From Owenia fusiformis (lineage: Eukaryota > Annelida > Polychaeta > Sabellida > Oweniidae), in NCBI GenBank assembly GCA_903813345.2, contig CAIIXF020000008.1, forward strand, positions 3,235,341-3,299,340: 64,000 bases of DNA, written 5' to 3'. Numbering within the stretch: the first letter of the stretch is position 1; every line of letters begins with the position of its first letter. Both the position numbers and the translations under genes were made by a program. Under the pieces are notes generated by a model, which was not told where the DNA came from, made no database searches, and was given only the letters and a program-made list of their open reading frames with translations. Shown piece after piece: positions 24,082 to 37,326 of the stretch.

Positions 24082-26870
24082 ATGGTTCTTCTAGAAAACG
24101 ATGCGGTAAGTTCACTATAAAACAACGATTTTCTCGGTATATAGCCTTATTAAAATTATAATGATTAGTGTTTATGTTTTATTCATTACACCACGGATCT
24201 ATTTATTATTGCAGTTTCTCAGTGAGCTGACCAAGTTGTTCCAAAAATCAAAGACATCTGGGTCTCTAAACCTCACCATGAAAAGATGTGAGTATCAGTT
24301 CATAGATCCCGGCACAGATGTTGGCCAGACTGTTTTGTAGTAGTATCCCATAGGCTCAAATAATAATTCACAAGATGCGTCACTTAATTGGAAAATTTCA
24401 AAAAAGTGACCGCCTTTCAAAACGTTCCTTATACAAAATGGTAACTGCTTCCCCGCGACAGATTTTGCACTTATAGCTGAGATCTTCATCTTTCTATTTC
24501 TACTTGTTTAGTTCAAGTAAATAACCTATGGATGCAGTTATTTGACTTTTAATGCAGCAAATATTTTTCACTTGATCCTGGCTCTCTCTTCTCACAGCTG
24601 GTGACCCAAATGCCGCTAAAATCAGGGAATCTGTATATATCACAGCACTTCTTGTGATTTGTCTTTGACCTATGACTTAGTATGTATCCAACAGACCGAA
24701 TATAATATTCGGTCTGTTATGATTGATATATTTCCTGTGGAAATCGCGGTGATATTTTTTGCACATTAATTTCTCGTTTATTATAAGAATGTTCACCTTG
24801 AAAATTGGTGAATATGTTGAAGAGATGTTCATCTTAAACTAGAAGCAAAAATATTTGTATAAGGCGGGTACAAGTTGATATAAAATAATGAAATGTTCAG
24901 ACTCACCGAAACTTCAGGATGTGTTCATAAGTAGATCGCGAAATCAATGTCAAGGACGTTTGAGTTCACGAGATCCAAACGAGATATGCAAATTTTGAAC
25001 TTTGACAACACATGACCACTTGATTACCTCGGCCTTCTTCATGAATATTTCCGCTCTATTTACTATAAATGAAGAAAATTAATCGGGATAATGATAATAA
25101 ATGACTAGATCTAATAAATTCCCGCACAAATGGAATTTAGCAATACGCTTCCGTAATGTTGCTCCCGCTCCACGTGTTATTTGTTTACAAATAGACTGAC
25201 GTCACTGGCTAAATCTCGTTTATCGTGAGAATTGGCATTGCCAAAATGGCTTGACCTAATCAATGGCTTCGCTACAAGAAGCGTCTGTACATTTTATGAA
25301 TATCTTCAGTAAGAGGACAATATACGAAAAAATAATATTGTGAGTTCTTTATAAGGTAATCATTCTATCATTAAACAAACTTATTTGTAACATTTATACA
25401 ACACCACATTTTACAATAGGTGACTTACAGTCTGAATATTTATTCAGACGAAGGATACAGTCTAACCTATGACTGCTGACCTATACCGGCGATTACTAGA
25501 GTGCTGCTAACTCGATAAAAGGCTGGCGCTGGCTAGAATTGTCTATGGTTCTAGCCAGGATAAAGATACCAGTTCTTCAACTCGACAATGGGAAGAACTG
25601 CTCTACCTAAGTGACTAATATGTCATGATATGACATCTAAAGAGTCGATAAAAGATATATATAGCAGAATAATGTACCAACAGAAAGGTATTTTTGTTAT
25701 GCTTTGAATGGAACAAGTTTGAAGAAAAACGGTGCAGTATGAGACTCGCAATCCTTGATTTTCAAACATCTGGTAGGTCAAAAATTCAAATTAATGGTCG
25801 AAGTTAGTACCGTGTGGTAGTAGGATCAGTAGTTCAATAAATATTCCTGAATTATTCTTTGAGCCTATGAGACCCTACTGCAAAACGATCTGGCCAACAT
25901 CTATGTGCTGTGATTCCAGAAATGTGACGTCAGCATTACAATGATATTTGGACACAAAAGAGCCCGGATCAATTGAGAAATATTTGCTGCATTAAAAGTC
26001 AAATTACTGCGTCCATATGTTGTTTACTCGAACCAAACAAATAGAAATAGAAAGATGATCAATGATCTTTAAAACATTAAATTATTACATTTTTTATAAG
26101 CATTTCAGTTCAGTTTTGTTACAGTTGATAAAGGATCCAGATGTGATCTGAAACGTTCTATGAAAATAAAGGTTGTGTATGAAAAATTGTCAATTTAACC
26201 TGATGAACATGTTTAAGAATATATTAAAATGTAAAATGTAAATTTTTTTAAAATTTTCTTTTACTTCAGATGATGGAAGGACAAAGCCACACCCACGTCC
26301 CTCTAAGGCACCACTTCATCCACATGAACCCTCCGAGTATCAGTGTTTAGTTAGGGCTCAATTAGGAAACAAGAAAATAAGCACTGTGGTATGTATTATA
26401 TATGTCTAATGATAGAAAAAATGTACCTACCAAACTCTTGAACAATAGTATCAGCTGATCCCATTGAAAAAGTAGTATCTTTTTTTGGATCTATATTGTG
26501 ATTCCTCCGCTCTAACGATTTTTGCTGAATATTGCAATCAAAATTTAAACCTAGACATGTATTTCATGGGTATAGCCTGGATGTAAAAGTAGGGGAGGCC
26601 TATGAGACAGTTTCAATTGAAAAATGACTGAATGTTTTTCTGTAAACGTTGCGCCCATGCCTGGCTCTACCATGATATTGGTACATTTACTTTCTGTTTC
26701 AATGTTGTTAAAAACAAAAGTTGACAATCATGCTTTTTTCTTTTCAGATACACCACAAAGATGTAAATAAATTTCAATTAGCTTATGCAAATCTTCTAAA
26801 AGGAAACATGGATGGACTTAAAAAGAGAGACAAAAAATCAGGAAAATCAAAGACTAAAGCAACGCAGTAA
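24082..26870 (+). CDS. SRP14: Signal recognition particle 14 kDa protein
   Basis: Binds SRP9 and the Alu domain of SRP RNA and supports elongation arrest during targeting of secretory ribosomes, in the cytosol. Four coding exons: 24082-24105, 24215-24287, 26270-26388 and 26748-26870. Phases agree at each join, giving 112 residues, near the 110 of mouse and without the long alanine tail of human. The start MVLLENDAFLSELTKLFQKS is family-typical; then come GSLNLTMKRYDGRTK, CLVRAQLGNKKISTVIHHKD and FQLAYANLLKGNMDGLKKRD, ending in a lysine-rich tail. The basic tail fits RNA binding. Intron 2 (about 2 kb) contains a large inverted-repeat element. Transcribed away from SAE1. Confidence 0.96.
24312..26060. 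mobile_element. Long-inverted-repeat element filling SRP14 intron 2
   Basis: The left block 24312-24372 ('agatgttggccaga', 'cataggctcaaa') is the inverse of about 25850-25915. The left block 24480-24595 ('atctttctatttct', 'gacttttaatgcagcaaat') is the inverse of about 25955-26062. Near the middle is a perfect palindrome at 24690-24718. About 1.75 kb in all, with no transposase frame. A relative of its right portion lies at about 29230-29340 ('gctcaataaatattcct'). Confidence 0.65.
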
Positions 26871-29800
26871 TTTCATTCCCATTTGTAAATATTTATTGAG
26901 AATCATTCAGCACCAGAGTACAGGGTGACCCAGAAGTAGGTTTACAGTTATTCAACAATCTGTAAACTGTAACAGTAAACCTTCTTTTTGGCCGCCTAGT
27001 ATGATAGGGAAGTTTAGATGTCATACCAAAAAATAAGTTTCATTGGGGTTGCTTTAATATTTGGGCATTGTTTGCTTCATCCTTTGAATTAATGCTTTAT
27101 ATAGGGGAGGAGATGGACTGAAGCAAAAATATTTGCTCTAAAACTAGATTGAAGAGTAGTGCAACCTTCTTATTTTATTATTTTTAGTAAAAAATATAGT
27201 GAACAAAAACAGTTCGAATTGAATGAGAAGATGAATGTTTTTAAGTGAGACTTAGTGCTTAGATGGAGCACTAAGGCAATGGAAATTCTGCATTTGAATT
27301 TGTTTTTCATTACATTCAAAGTTGTGCAATGTTATATAAATAACGCATTTGATTCAGAGAAAGGAGTAGACTACTTCTAAATAAGTGATAGGTAGTATTA
27401 AGTTTTCAAAAATGAATGCAAATCTTATCAATTTTATGAGAGCACTTTATTTGTCTATTGTTAACATATACAGTAAAACTTGTATATAATGAACACCTAT
27501 GGAGCCACCAAAAGGTGTTCATCATGGGTTTCATTAGTAGCTGGCAATATCTCACATTGATTTTACCAAAAACTGTTGTTTTGAGGAAATTTGCAACTTG
27601 TTTCATCTTAGAATTTTAATTTCCCAAATATTTGCCTGTCAATTTCATTTGTTTCGACTGTTGTCAGAATTCCTAATGAAGCCCTGCTATTATTTGTAAT
27701 TTCTTTGTATTTTCACCTTTATTGCATAAGATTATTAAATTTTAAAGTTTAAATTTTTATGCCGTTGTACAAACTTGTGCTGTTAAAATGAACTGTAAGA
27801 GTTCATATGACCTTGACTTGTAAATATTAATCCAGGTATCAACCAATTTTAATTATAAAAAATCAACTCGTATGAAGCTTGATTATGAAGCTAAAATGTC
27901 TTAGAATCATGGATGTAATTGAGAAAGGTACAACTACACGGATCATTCTTTCAATTATTATTAAGGAACAGAATACTTATTAAAAGTTTATTAGTTGCTC
28001 AGGGTTACCATGTTCAGAGAAAACAAGTAGTTTTTCCTGACCTGTAATATCAGGGAATTTCCTCAAAAAGTGGCTAAAATGGTCAGGGAAATATAGAATT
28101 CTGAGAAAGTTCAGGAATAACAAGTGGGTGAACATTTGAAAAGTTGAAAATTGCACAAAAAAAGTGAAAAAATATTTGAAATAACCTAAATGAAAATTCC
28201 TGAAATCATAGGCATGTTGTCTTTGAATCTGCAATTGTTTCTTATACCACAATTTTTTGTTCAGGGAATTTTACACTTAAATCAAGGAAAAGTTTGGGAA
28301 ATGTTGTGGTGACCCTCTAATTGTTTTAAGTCTTTAACCATATGAATGTATATATTTTGCATAAATATACTTGTATAACTATTGTACCATAAGAGTTTAT
28401 TTGTTACCTTTGTACATATCTTCTCCAGCTCATCAACATCATCTGCGAAAACTTGTTATCATCCCTAAAAAGATACCACATTTTACCGGATTTGTTTCAA
28501 TTTATTCCCCTCTAAATTCCCTTGAAAAAATAACTTTCCCTCTATAAAAGCTCATTGGCATTCAAGAACTTTTAAATAAACACACATGCAAAATAATATC
28601 CAACAAAGCTTGATGAATTGATTCACAATTACCGAGGTGCCGGAAGGTAGTTTCCAGTTTCACCACAAGGTGGCTAATTTGGGTCAGATAACATTGCAGG
28701 TATAGTAAAAAATCCCCTAAACATGGATATTCGTCAGTTTTAATGGATTGATTTCCATGACGTTTATGCATGTTTTTGTGCTTAAAAATTGTACAAATGC
28801 AAATATATGTCCAATAAAAGAAAAGATATTTCTCTCTGTGCTAGGCTTCATACCTATGTACCCAACTTAGAAGTCACATTTTTAAAGAAAATTGAATTTT
28901 AAAAGTGAAAAAACAATTTTTAAACCTCATTGATATAATTTTACATTGAAGATTTCACTTTAACTTAGTTTTGAATATTTCATGAGGTAAATGGAGATTA
29001 TATCGACTTGCAATTCTCAAGAATTTGTTAAAGAGCGATGTTCTGACAAAAGATATATCTATTTACACTGTAGGCATTAGGCACTAAATTATAGGAATAT
29101 AATGAGAACAAAAAGTAAGAATTGTTTGACTTGTTGGAAAATAGGCATGAAATGATGAGGGTCACTCACTCAGAGACTAATAAGCACTGAATTGAAGACT
29201 TTAATCGCTAATTTCAAAGATAACGGCAAGATTGTTTGGTAGTACAGTCGTAGGACCAGTAGCTCAATAAATATTCCTATGTTAATATTTTTTGAGCTTC
29301 TGATCCTACTACTAAAGAATATTGCCAGCATCTATTGCTAATTTTGAACTCGCTATTTCATTAGTAGACAGTGAAAATATTTCAGAATCGGTATCCCGGG
29401 ATTAGTGATTTGAAAATTTATTGTATTCCTTTTCGTATAGTGCATTTAAATCCACCAATCAGCGATCTTATAACAATTTGTATTGACCAATGAAAAACAA
29501 CTTTACATCAATACGAGGTCAATTTAAAAGCAACTATTTTGTTTACAGCGTTGTTTCGTGTATTTATCAGGTATCGTAGATTAAACTGTTATTTTATCCA
29601 ATTAATAGTCTTACATTTTGATGCAGAGTACTTCATGTTTGTGATTAAGATTACAGAAATAATGAGTAAACGATATTTTTCCGAGAAACAAACAGTTTTC
29701 TCCAATTTTTTTGTCGTTTCGATTTTTTTGTTTTTCACTTGCACTTTTATGATAAGATGGTGATTCAATAGCGCAAATGCTAGAGATTCAGGCCATATCG

Positions 29801-29937
29801 TACTTGAAAGTACAATTAAACTTTCCAAGCCATGATTAACACAATACCTGATGTTCGTGCTGCTGTGCTGTCTTCTTTTAGTTGTAGTAGTTGAATGGTG
29901 GCCTAGATTTAACGAGCGCATTCTAGGCCTATTGCCT
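26871..29937. other. Intergenic between SRP14 and NEK2, first part
   Basis: No complete gene seen. Contains SRP14 3' UTR of unknown extent and a stretch at about 28018-28300 ('ctgacctgtaatatcaggg', 'gtggctaaaatggtcaggg') related to 39150-39260. A possible 35-nt minus-strand exon at 28408-28442 is discussed in the findings. The fragment at 29230-29340 is related to the SRP14 intron element. Confidence 0.5.
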
Positions 29938-29938
29938 G

Positions 29939-30392
29939 TACGATTACAGCTTGGGAGAATTATCTACGCCTCTTACACTTAAGATAACTACTTCAATAGA
30001 TTCCTGGATATTTTAGCATTCTTTTCGTGTAGTTGATTCAAGTTGAATCCACAATTGTTTGGGTATATCGGCAGAATGGGAACATTTTTCTTTTTCATTC
30101 AGAGATATTCCATCACTTTCCAAGATGGCGGTTGGATTTTAAAGGGGATTCCTGTTTGGCTGACCAGGAAGTGGCCCGGATGACCAATAAATGGAAGAAT
30201 TTGACGGTTGAAATAAGTTAAATATTACACGCAAATATTGTGATCAAAAACGAAAATTTCTTTGTTCTGCCGATAAACCCAGACAATTGTGGATTCAACT
30301 ACACGAAAAGAATGCTAAAATACCAAGGAATCTATCGAAATAGGTATCTTAAGTGTAAGAAGCGTAGCAAATTCTCCCATGTTGTAATCGTA
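29939..30392. mobile_element. Long-TIR MITE (tacgattacagc... ends)
   Basis: Imperfect inverted arms of about 150 bp, including 'acacttaagataac' and 'gtagttgattcaagttg' at the left and their complements at the right ('caattgtggattcaactac', 'gtatcttaagtgt'). A second family member without the outer ends occupies about 50390-50675 ('atgtagttgaatcgccaatt', 'tttatcggcagaacg'). Confidence 0.75.
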
Positions 30393-30598
30393 AAGGCAAA
30401 AGAATAAGACGTTCGCAGGACTATAGTCCTGGCACAGGATAAGCCTAGATATCTATAGACAGATTATAGACAAAATTCAGCTTTGAGTCAAATACTGACA
30501 ACATTTTTCAACTACAAAATTTCAATACACAAGTACATTAGTTGTGGGGGTGATTTGAAAAACCAACCGCACATTTATGTAGGTAATTTAGGCCTTAC

Positions 30599-30633
30599 TC
30601 GAGTCTCTAGCCAATACTTGGCTAGAGACTCGA
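30599..30633. repeat. Perfect 16-bp palindrome, 3-nt loop
   Basis: TCGAGTCTCTAGCCAA, spacer tac, then the exact complement. No T-run follows and no neighbouring gene uses it. Purpose unknown; it could be the centre or end of a small element. Confidence 0.8.
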
Positions 30634-31039
30634 TGTTCGAAAACTGGACGAAATGTCGTTAACGTCTGACATTAGTAACTGGCTGTAAATTCTAAGTTAG
30701 CGATCCAGAAGATGTGAACTAATACACTGATCACTTTATGTGTGTTTTGGAATTTTGGTGAGGTGATAAGACCAAAACTCGCATTTCAAATTGTGATGTG
30801 GAAAAATGGCGGACATATGATTTCAAATTTTATGATTACGACATGACCAGTTGTTCATGCACGAATATATCTTTACTGGAAGGCCACAGTACAGTGGCCT
30901 TAGAAGAAGGTAATTTAGGCCCAGCCTACAATTTAAAGCTGTCCTCTCAGAAATTTCAAGATTTTGCAAATAAGAGTGTGGATTTTGCGATTTAAAAACT
31001 TAGGATCTTGATTTAAAACTAGATCTCACGCCCGGTGAT

Positions 31040-31300
31040 TGGAAGAAATGAATGGAGCGGGGGGAGGGGGGTAATAGCAATAACATTGACCATGGTCGTG
31101 ACAGGCCTTGCAACCATTGTCACGGTCATATAAGGCTTTAACATTACCACAGTCATGACAGGCCATGCAATATAAAAGCATTGTCATGGTTATATCAGGC
31201 TATCACGATAACACTACCATGATCATGGCAGGATCCTTGCGAAACTTAAAAACACTTAATAACATGGTGACGGTTGTGCCAGGCATAAGTCTTGCAACAG
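31040..31300. repeat. Degenerate tandem repeat upstream of NEK2
   Basis: Recurring 'catgacaggccttgcaa', 'attgtcacggtcatat' and 'taacattaccac' words at roughly 50-bp spacing, about five imperfect units, some 340-600 bp upstream of the NEK2 start codon. Confidence 0.6.
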
Positions 31301-31637
31301 ATAGGGTCTCCTTGCATGTTGGTGACGTTACGCCTTTTTCTATTTCATATCGTAGAAGACTATGGGTTCAAAAAAATTCCTAGAAGACCTAACATATTTT
31401 ACTGTGCCGGGTGCCTATTCATTTAGCAATTCAATTGTAAACTTTCTCCTAAAAAATCTCCCAGATTTGTTGAATCTTCTAGCAGAAATCGCCGCATCGC
31501 CTCTGTTCATTTCTACCGATCACTAGACATGAACATTTTAAGTGAAAATCAACCCTGAAAAATCAACTTCAATCCAGTAGTTGAATATGTCTTGCTACAT
31601 AGACTTTCTTATTGCTTTATAGAGTATAGGCTTGGCA

Positions 31638-34600
31638 ATGCCGTCAACATTGGATGACTATGAGACATTGTTTTGCATTGGTACAGGATCTTATGGCAAA
31701 TGTAAGAAGATCAGAAGAAAACGCGATGGCAAGGTATGAACTAGATCTATAAATAATTTTTACCCTATTTTCTATTATTACCAGGTCGTTCAATAAGGTC
31801 ATGGAAAAATGCTCTCATTTCAAATATTTTTGAGTTTTTCTCATGAAATTTTCACACAATGTGTAAAAAACATTTTATTATTGATTCATTAAATATCAGC
31901 ATCTCTTATTTGGTTGGTCAAAAAGAATGGTTACTTTGGTAATTTCTAATTTGACTTTTGGGTAGGCGGGGCACTTTTTATGTCACATTATTCAATAGAA
32001 AAATTACAGAATAGTAGGCAAGTTTATGAGTGTATCACATGCATTTTCTCTTCTCTGCTTTCTATGTGAAGATGATATCACTTAATATAATATTCACAAC
32101 TATTGTTCCATAAGGTGTTAGTTGTTGAATGCACGCTGGTGATCAACCTATTGTTATCCCAACGAACGAAGTTCGTTAGGGATATAGTGAAGCCCTCCGT
32201 CCGTCCGTCTGTCCGTCAGTCCGTCAGTCAGTCAGTCCGTCCGTCTGTCCGGAAGATAACTCAAATACTAGTCGACAGATTTTCTTCATATTTAGTGGAA
32301 AGATGTATATGGGTAAATAGTTTTACGCAAAAAAAAATTTTTTCAAGATGGCCGCCGCTTTAAAAATGACGGGACTTTTTCGCAAAAATCATAAATTTTT
32401 CATTCTAAACCAAAGTAATTAATATTATTGTTTGAAATTTTGGTAGTGTATTCACAACATTTATCTATTTCACATATATTCCGTGTTTTTCATCCTGACC
32501 CCCAGGGGCCATGTATGGGGGGACAGGAAAACAGAAATTTTCGCTAATTTTTAGATCTTTCTGAAGTATAGCTTTATTATACTCAAATGAAAGGCAATTA
32601 AGAGTAGATTGCAAATATTGTATCTTTTTTCTGATTGGAGCCTCGTAAAATTCAAAATGGCCGTCTAATGTACGATTTCGCAATAATTTTTCGATCCCTT
32701 CAAAGTATGGCTATATTATACTCAATATTTTGGAGTAGATCACAATTATGGTATTATTTTTCAGATTTGTACCTCAGAAAATTCAAAATGGCTGCTTTGC
32801 AGGAATTCGCAATTCTAAAATCTAATTTTTTCATTTTCAACCAAAGTAATGAGTATAATTGATTGTAATTCGGTAATTGATATTTTGTTCGTTGGGATTT
32901 GCTACTCCGCGGAGTTGCCGTTATCTAGTTGAAACTGTGCTCTGAAGCCATCAGGAAAACTTGTTTGAAGGGCAATCTAGACTGCAGTCAAAAGTTGTTG
33001 CACTTTTCATATTGTGCACCTCTTAGTTAATCCTTCATCCTGTTGAAAACAGCAAAATCAAGGGTTGTCTCTTCTGGAAAGTATGGAGCTTGGGGTAGCC
33101 TTGCCATCTATTTTGTCAGTTTGTGATGGTTTCCTGCACTATTCACAATATTAGCAGTGTGACTGGGTGCATTATCAATTTATCATGGTGGAAAAATTTA
33201 GTTTGGCTAAATGGGTTAAGTGTTATCAACTTGCCATATAGCATAATACACTTTGTTGATTTTCTCGCTCTCTAGTACAGCATTGACTAGCAGGATCCGG
33301 AAATGTCTATGAAAACTATGAACATCAATTTTCTCTCATTACATTTGTAATTTAAATAAGAACAATAAAACCTAGGGATCCTTCATTTGCACATATTGAT
33401 AGATTTCTGTAATTGTAAATTGTGTGACGTAAAAAGTGCCTGCCTACCCAGAAGTCAAGTTACCGTAGTAACCATTATTTTTGACCAATCAGATTAGAGA
33501 TGCTGATATTTTAAGAATCAATTGGAAACTATTTTTTACACATTTTGTAAAAATTTCATGAGAAAATATCAAAAATCCTTGAAATGAGAGCATTTTTCCG
33601 CGAACTTATTGAACGACCTGGTACTATTATACTCTATTACCAAAGATTTTCAAGAGAACATTTCATCCTATATGGATATTTGGGCTCCTTGTCAAGATTA
33701 GATCATGATGTTTCACATGTTGGATTTTTTGTTACAAAACCAACTGACTTCATTTCTCTGCCCCTGACCAGAAAATTCTGAAATATGAAGTATAGATTTT
33801 TGATTGTTCTAAATTGAAAGAGTATCTTAAAATTCTCTCCCTATATATCTCAAGGTATTGGTTTGGAAAGAAATAGATTATGGCGGTATGTCTGAGACGG
33901 AGAAACAGATGTTGGTCTCAGAGGTGAACCTGCTGAGAGAACTGAAGCATAAACACATCGTGCAGTACTATGATCGTATCATAGATCGCAGCAAGGCTTC
34001 CTTGTATATCGTCATGGAGTTCTGCGAAGGAGGAGATCTCAGTTCTTTAATCACTAAATGTAGCAGAGATAGGTAATTGTAAAAAAGTGCATGTTTTTTC
34101 ACAAATAAATTGTTTAGGAGTTAAAGAATCATATTTTTATTTTTATGGATCATTTATTTCGTTTATAGAGCTAAGATAATCAGATAAATCAATACACTTT
34201 AAATCAATGGTCATCAATCGTGAAAGTGAAAGTCTTGTACCAGTATTTGGAAGCACAAATATCCTACTGCCTGTATTTTAATTAAATATGTTTCATTTTT
34301 CATTTGTTCAAAATATCCTGATTGTGCCGGTCACCCTCAACACTGTCTAAATAAAGAGAATGGAGGGTATAATAGGGGTTCGGTGTAAAACTAAGAATGC
34401 TTTGAAACATTTTGAATTCATTTATTCCAGAACATACCTGGAAGAAGAGTTTATTTGGAAGATCCTTACGCAGATACTTCAGGCTCTTGAAGTCTGCCAT
34501 CAGAGGAAAAATGGCAAATCTGTCCTACATCGAGACTTAAAGCCTGCTAATGTCTTCCTTGATGCCTCAAAGAACGTTAAGCTTGGAGATTTTGGGTTGG

Positions 34601-37326
34601 CGCGTGTGCTGCATCATGACACTAGCTTTGCCAAGACATTTGTGGGAACACCTTATTATATGTCACCTGTAAGTGTCAACTGTATATTTAAGTGTCATCT
34701 GTCATTTGCATGTTATGGCTTGTTCCACAATATTGATTAATTAATAGTGTCAGGTTTTTGAAAATATGTCACCATTAAGTGTGACATACTTTTCAAAGTT
34801 CTTTTGTGACTGGTGGTGGGATCTGTAACAATTTTTTCACAAAGATTTGTTCACATTCCTGGCTTGTTCTGTTATTTAGCTTGCTTTAGTAAACACTAAC
34901 ATACATCATTCCATTGCACATAAACATATCATGTACATGTACATTCTCTATTTTATTCAGGAACAAGTGAACAATAAGTCCTACAATGAGAAGTCAGATG
35001 TCTGGTCTCTTGGCTGTCTGCTTTACGAACTATGTGCACTGAACCCACCTTTTACAGCCAGAAATCAACGAGAATTGAATGCAAAAATCCGTGTGGGGAG
35101 ATTCACTCGTATCCCTTACAGATACTCTTCTGAGTTGAATGACATCGTTTCTAGCATGATTGTAGTTGATGTAAGTAAATTAGAAGTCTCGTACCACAGG
35201 GTTCGAAACTGACAGCTGCGTGACTGCCAAAGAAAATCACTTTTCACTCTTGGCATTGAACTTGGGAAAACAGTTGCCTCACTATGGTTTCAGTCTGTGG
35301 TTGATCAGTTAATAGCTATAGCCAGAACTTATTGACTAGCCTCGTTCAATGTTTTTTCTGAACTTTTTGAATGCACAAACATCTAGTGCAAAATGTATAA
35401 AATAAAAAACTATAATGATTTACTGCGACCAACCTCCTGTTTCACTGAAATAGTTTCCATCACAACCTATATTTACCCCATTAGGACCTTGAATAGGATA
35501 CTAAAAACTGTTTTTTAGGAAAACAAACGTCCCTCTATAAGAACTCTACTGGACAACCCACTTGTGATAAAGAGGTGTGACCCAGCTCAAGTTGACAAAG
35601 AGAGAGAACGCGAGAGAAAACCATCACCAGGAGTGGTAGAGACCAAGAAACCAGAAGTCCCTAAAAAAACATATGAAGACCTTTTGAGCAAGGAACGTGA
35701 GTTGGAAAGGAGAGAAAGAGCAGTTACAAGGAAGGAGAATGAACTTGAAAGTAAGGATTATTATCCCAGTAAACTCATAGATATCATGCCTAAAATAGAT
35801 CTACTATTGTCATGTTCTGCTTGTCCCAAGTGTCAACAATCTAAGATTTTTAAAAATGAAGGAAACGTCACTGTTCCACAGTTGGATGACTCTTACTGCA
35901 GTTAGCTTCATTCAAGATGGTTGCCAAGATTCTTCGATTTCAGCTAAACTAAGTTGAATCTTGATTCCAAAAGTTTCGCCATGGAAATTAATAAAACTAT
36001 GATTGTATTAAACCACAAATGAATGCCCAAACACCCGCAATATTAGAGAATTTTAAAGAAAACAGCTTCACTGAGAATGACTAACTAAGTTGATGATCTA
36101 CGTCATCATCAACAGAGTCATTCTTAGTGAAACCATTTTCTTTAAAATTCTCCAATATCGCGGTTGTTTGAGTATTTATTTGTGGTTATTTACCAGGTCC
36201 ATCGTAGCTTTATTAATATACATGGCGAAACATTTGGAATCCAGATTCAACTTAGTTTATCTGAAATCGGAGGTTTATCTAAATTGAATGAAGCTAACTG
36301 CAGTTAGAGCCATCCAGCTGTGGAACAGTGAACATAGAGTCAAAAGATTAATTACACCATGGATTCTTTTAAGAGACGTCCTAAATTTGAAGCCCTCTAA
36401 TCATTTTCAAATTATTTTATCCTCCTTCTTTTCCAGGTCGCGAGAAGAGAGTTGCTCTGAAAGAACAAATGGCGGAGGATAAACTTGCTCGGTAATTAAA
36501 GATTTGTGTAATGCTGAGGGTTGTTGCATTGTCATGTTAGTCCTAATGAGAAACCTTTCTAATGAAGTTTAAGTGATACATTGTTTCCATGGAATGTTTT
36601 CCAGCAAATCAATTGTTACCAAGCACCAAACACCTTCATGATACCAAAATGCTCCATAGTTAATTAAACGAACCTCCTGATATGTCACAATGAAAAAATA
36701 AGAAAACCTTAAAATGTTGCAAGATGACAGAAAATTACAAAAACCTAATATGTGCACATAAAGTGACAAAATTCTAAAAGTTTGCACATAGAAAAATGAC
36801 AAAATCCTCCACACAACATAATCTTGTGGAGAGCACTGTTTACTCCATAATACTACTGGTTTCCCAGGGAAATATGTGCTCCCTCGGTCAATATCAGATT
36901 ACCCTTCTGTCAATATCATAATTGTCCCTCGGAATAAAACCCATATTCAATTCCTCCCAGTAAATAACCTATATGTATCAATATTAACAAGTATGAATAT
37001 ATAAAAACTGCTGTTTTAATAACATTTCTCAGATTTGCTATTTTTATTACAGAGTGAATGCTAAAGCAGACAAGATGAGATCAGACCAAGACCTCAGGCT
37101 GAGAATGCGTAATGTCAACATCAAGATCGAGAACACTGATTCAGGTACTTTACTTAAATTCCAAAGCCCTCTAAGTAGTGAACGAATTCAGTCCAACTGC
37201 ACCCCTCCTGCTTCTCAGCCACCTGTAAACAGAGACTTTAAACCTTCACCGAATGTTGCTACTCCGCCAACTCTACAGATCCCCAGAAACTTGACGCGGG
37301 CTGGTCACATACCTCAATATAGATAG
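31638..37326 (+). CDS. NEK2: NEK2 possible short (B-like) isoform by read-through of exon 7
   Basis: If the donor at 37145 is not used, the frame runs on to TAG at 37324-37326 and gives 440 residues. It uses the same first six exons as the long form, with exon 7 as 37053-37326. The added 60 residues are Pro/Ser-rich (for example PPASQPPVNRDFKPSPNVAT), open and not repeat-like. The form keeps the kinase and coiled coil but lacks KHVSF and the terminal Met-Arg. Vertebrate Nek2B is made in the same way, by ending within the last intron. The nearest exact AATAAA noticed is at 38244-38249, about 920 nt past the stop. Expression is inferred, not shown. Confidence 0.5.

Noticed and set aside
29589-29921. 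110-residue minus-strand ORF
   Set aside because: No recognisable domain, no splice context, opposite-strand ORF overlaps it, and it abuts a MITE.
32103-32363. ORF with repeated SVRPSV-type residues
   Set aside because: Translation of the ccgtccgtcagt cluster in an interspersed repeat inside NEK2 intron 1.
36288-36482. 64-residue ORF overlapping NEK2 exon 6
   Set aside because: It uses a different frame from the kinase, and the preceding part lies in a foldback repeat; only 36437-36491 is used, in the NEK2 frame.
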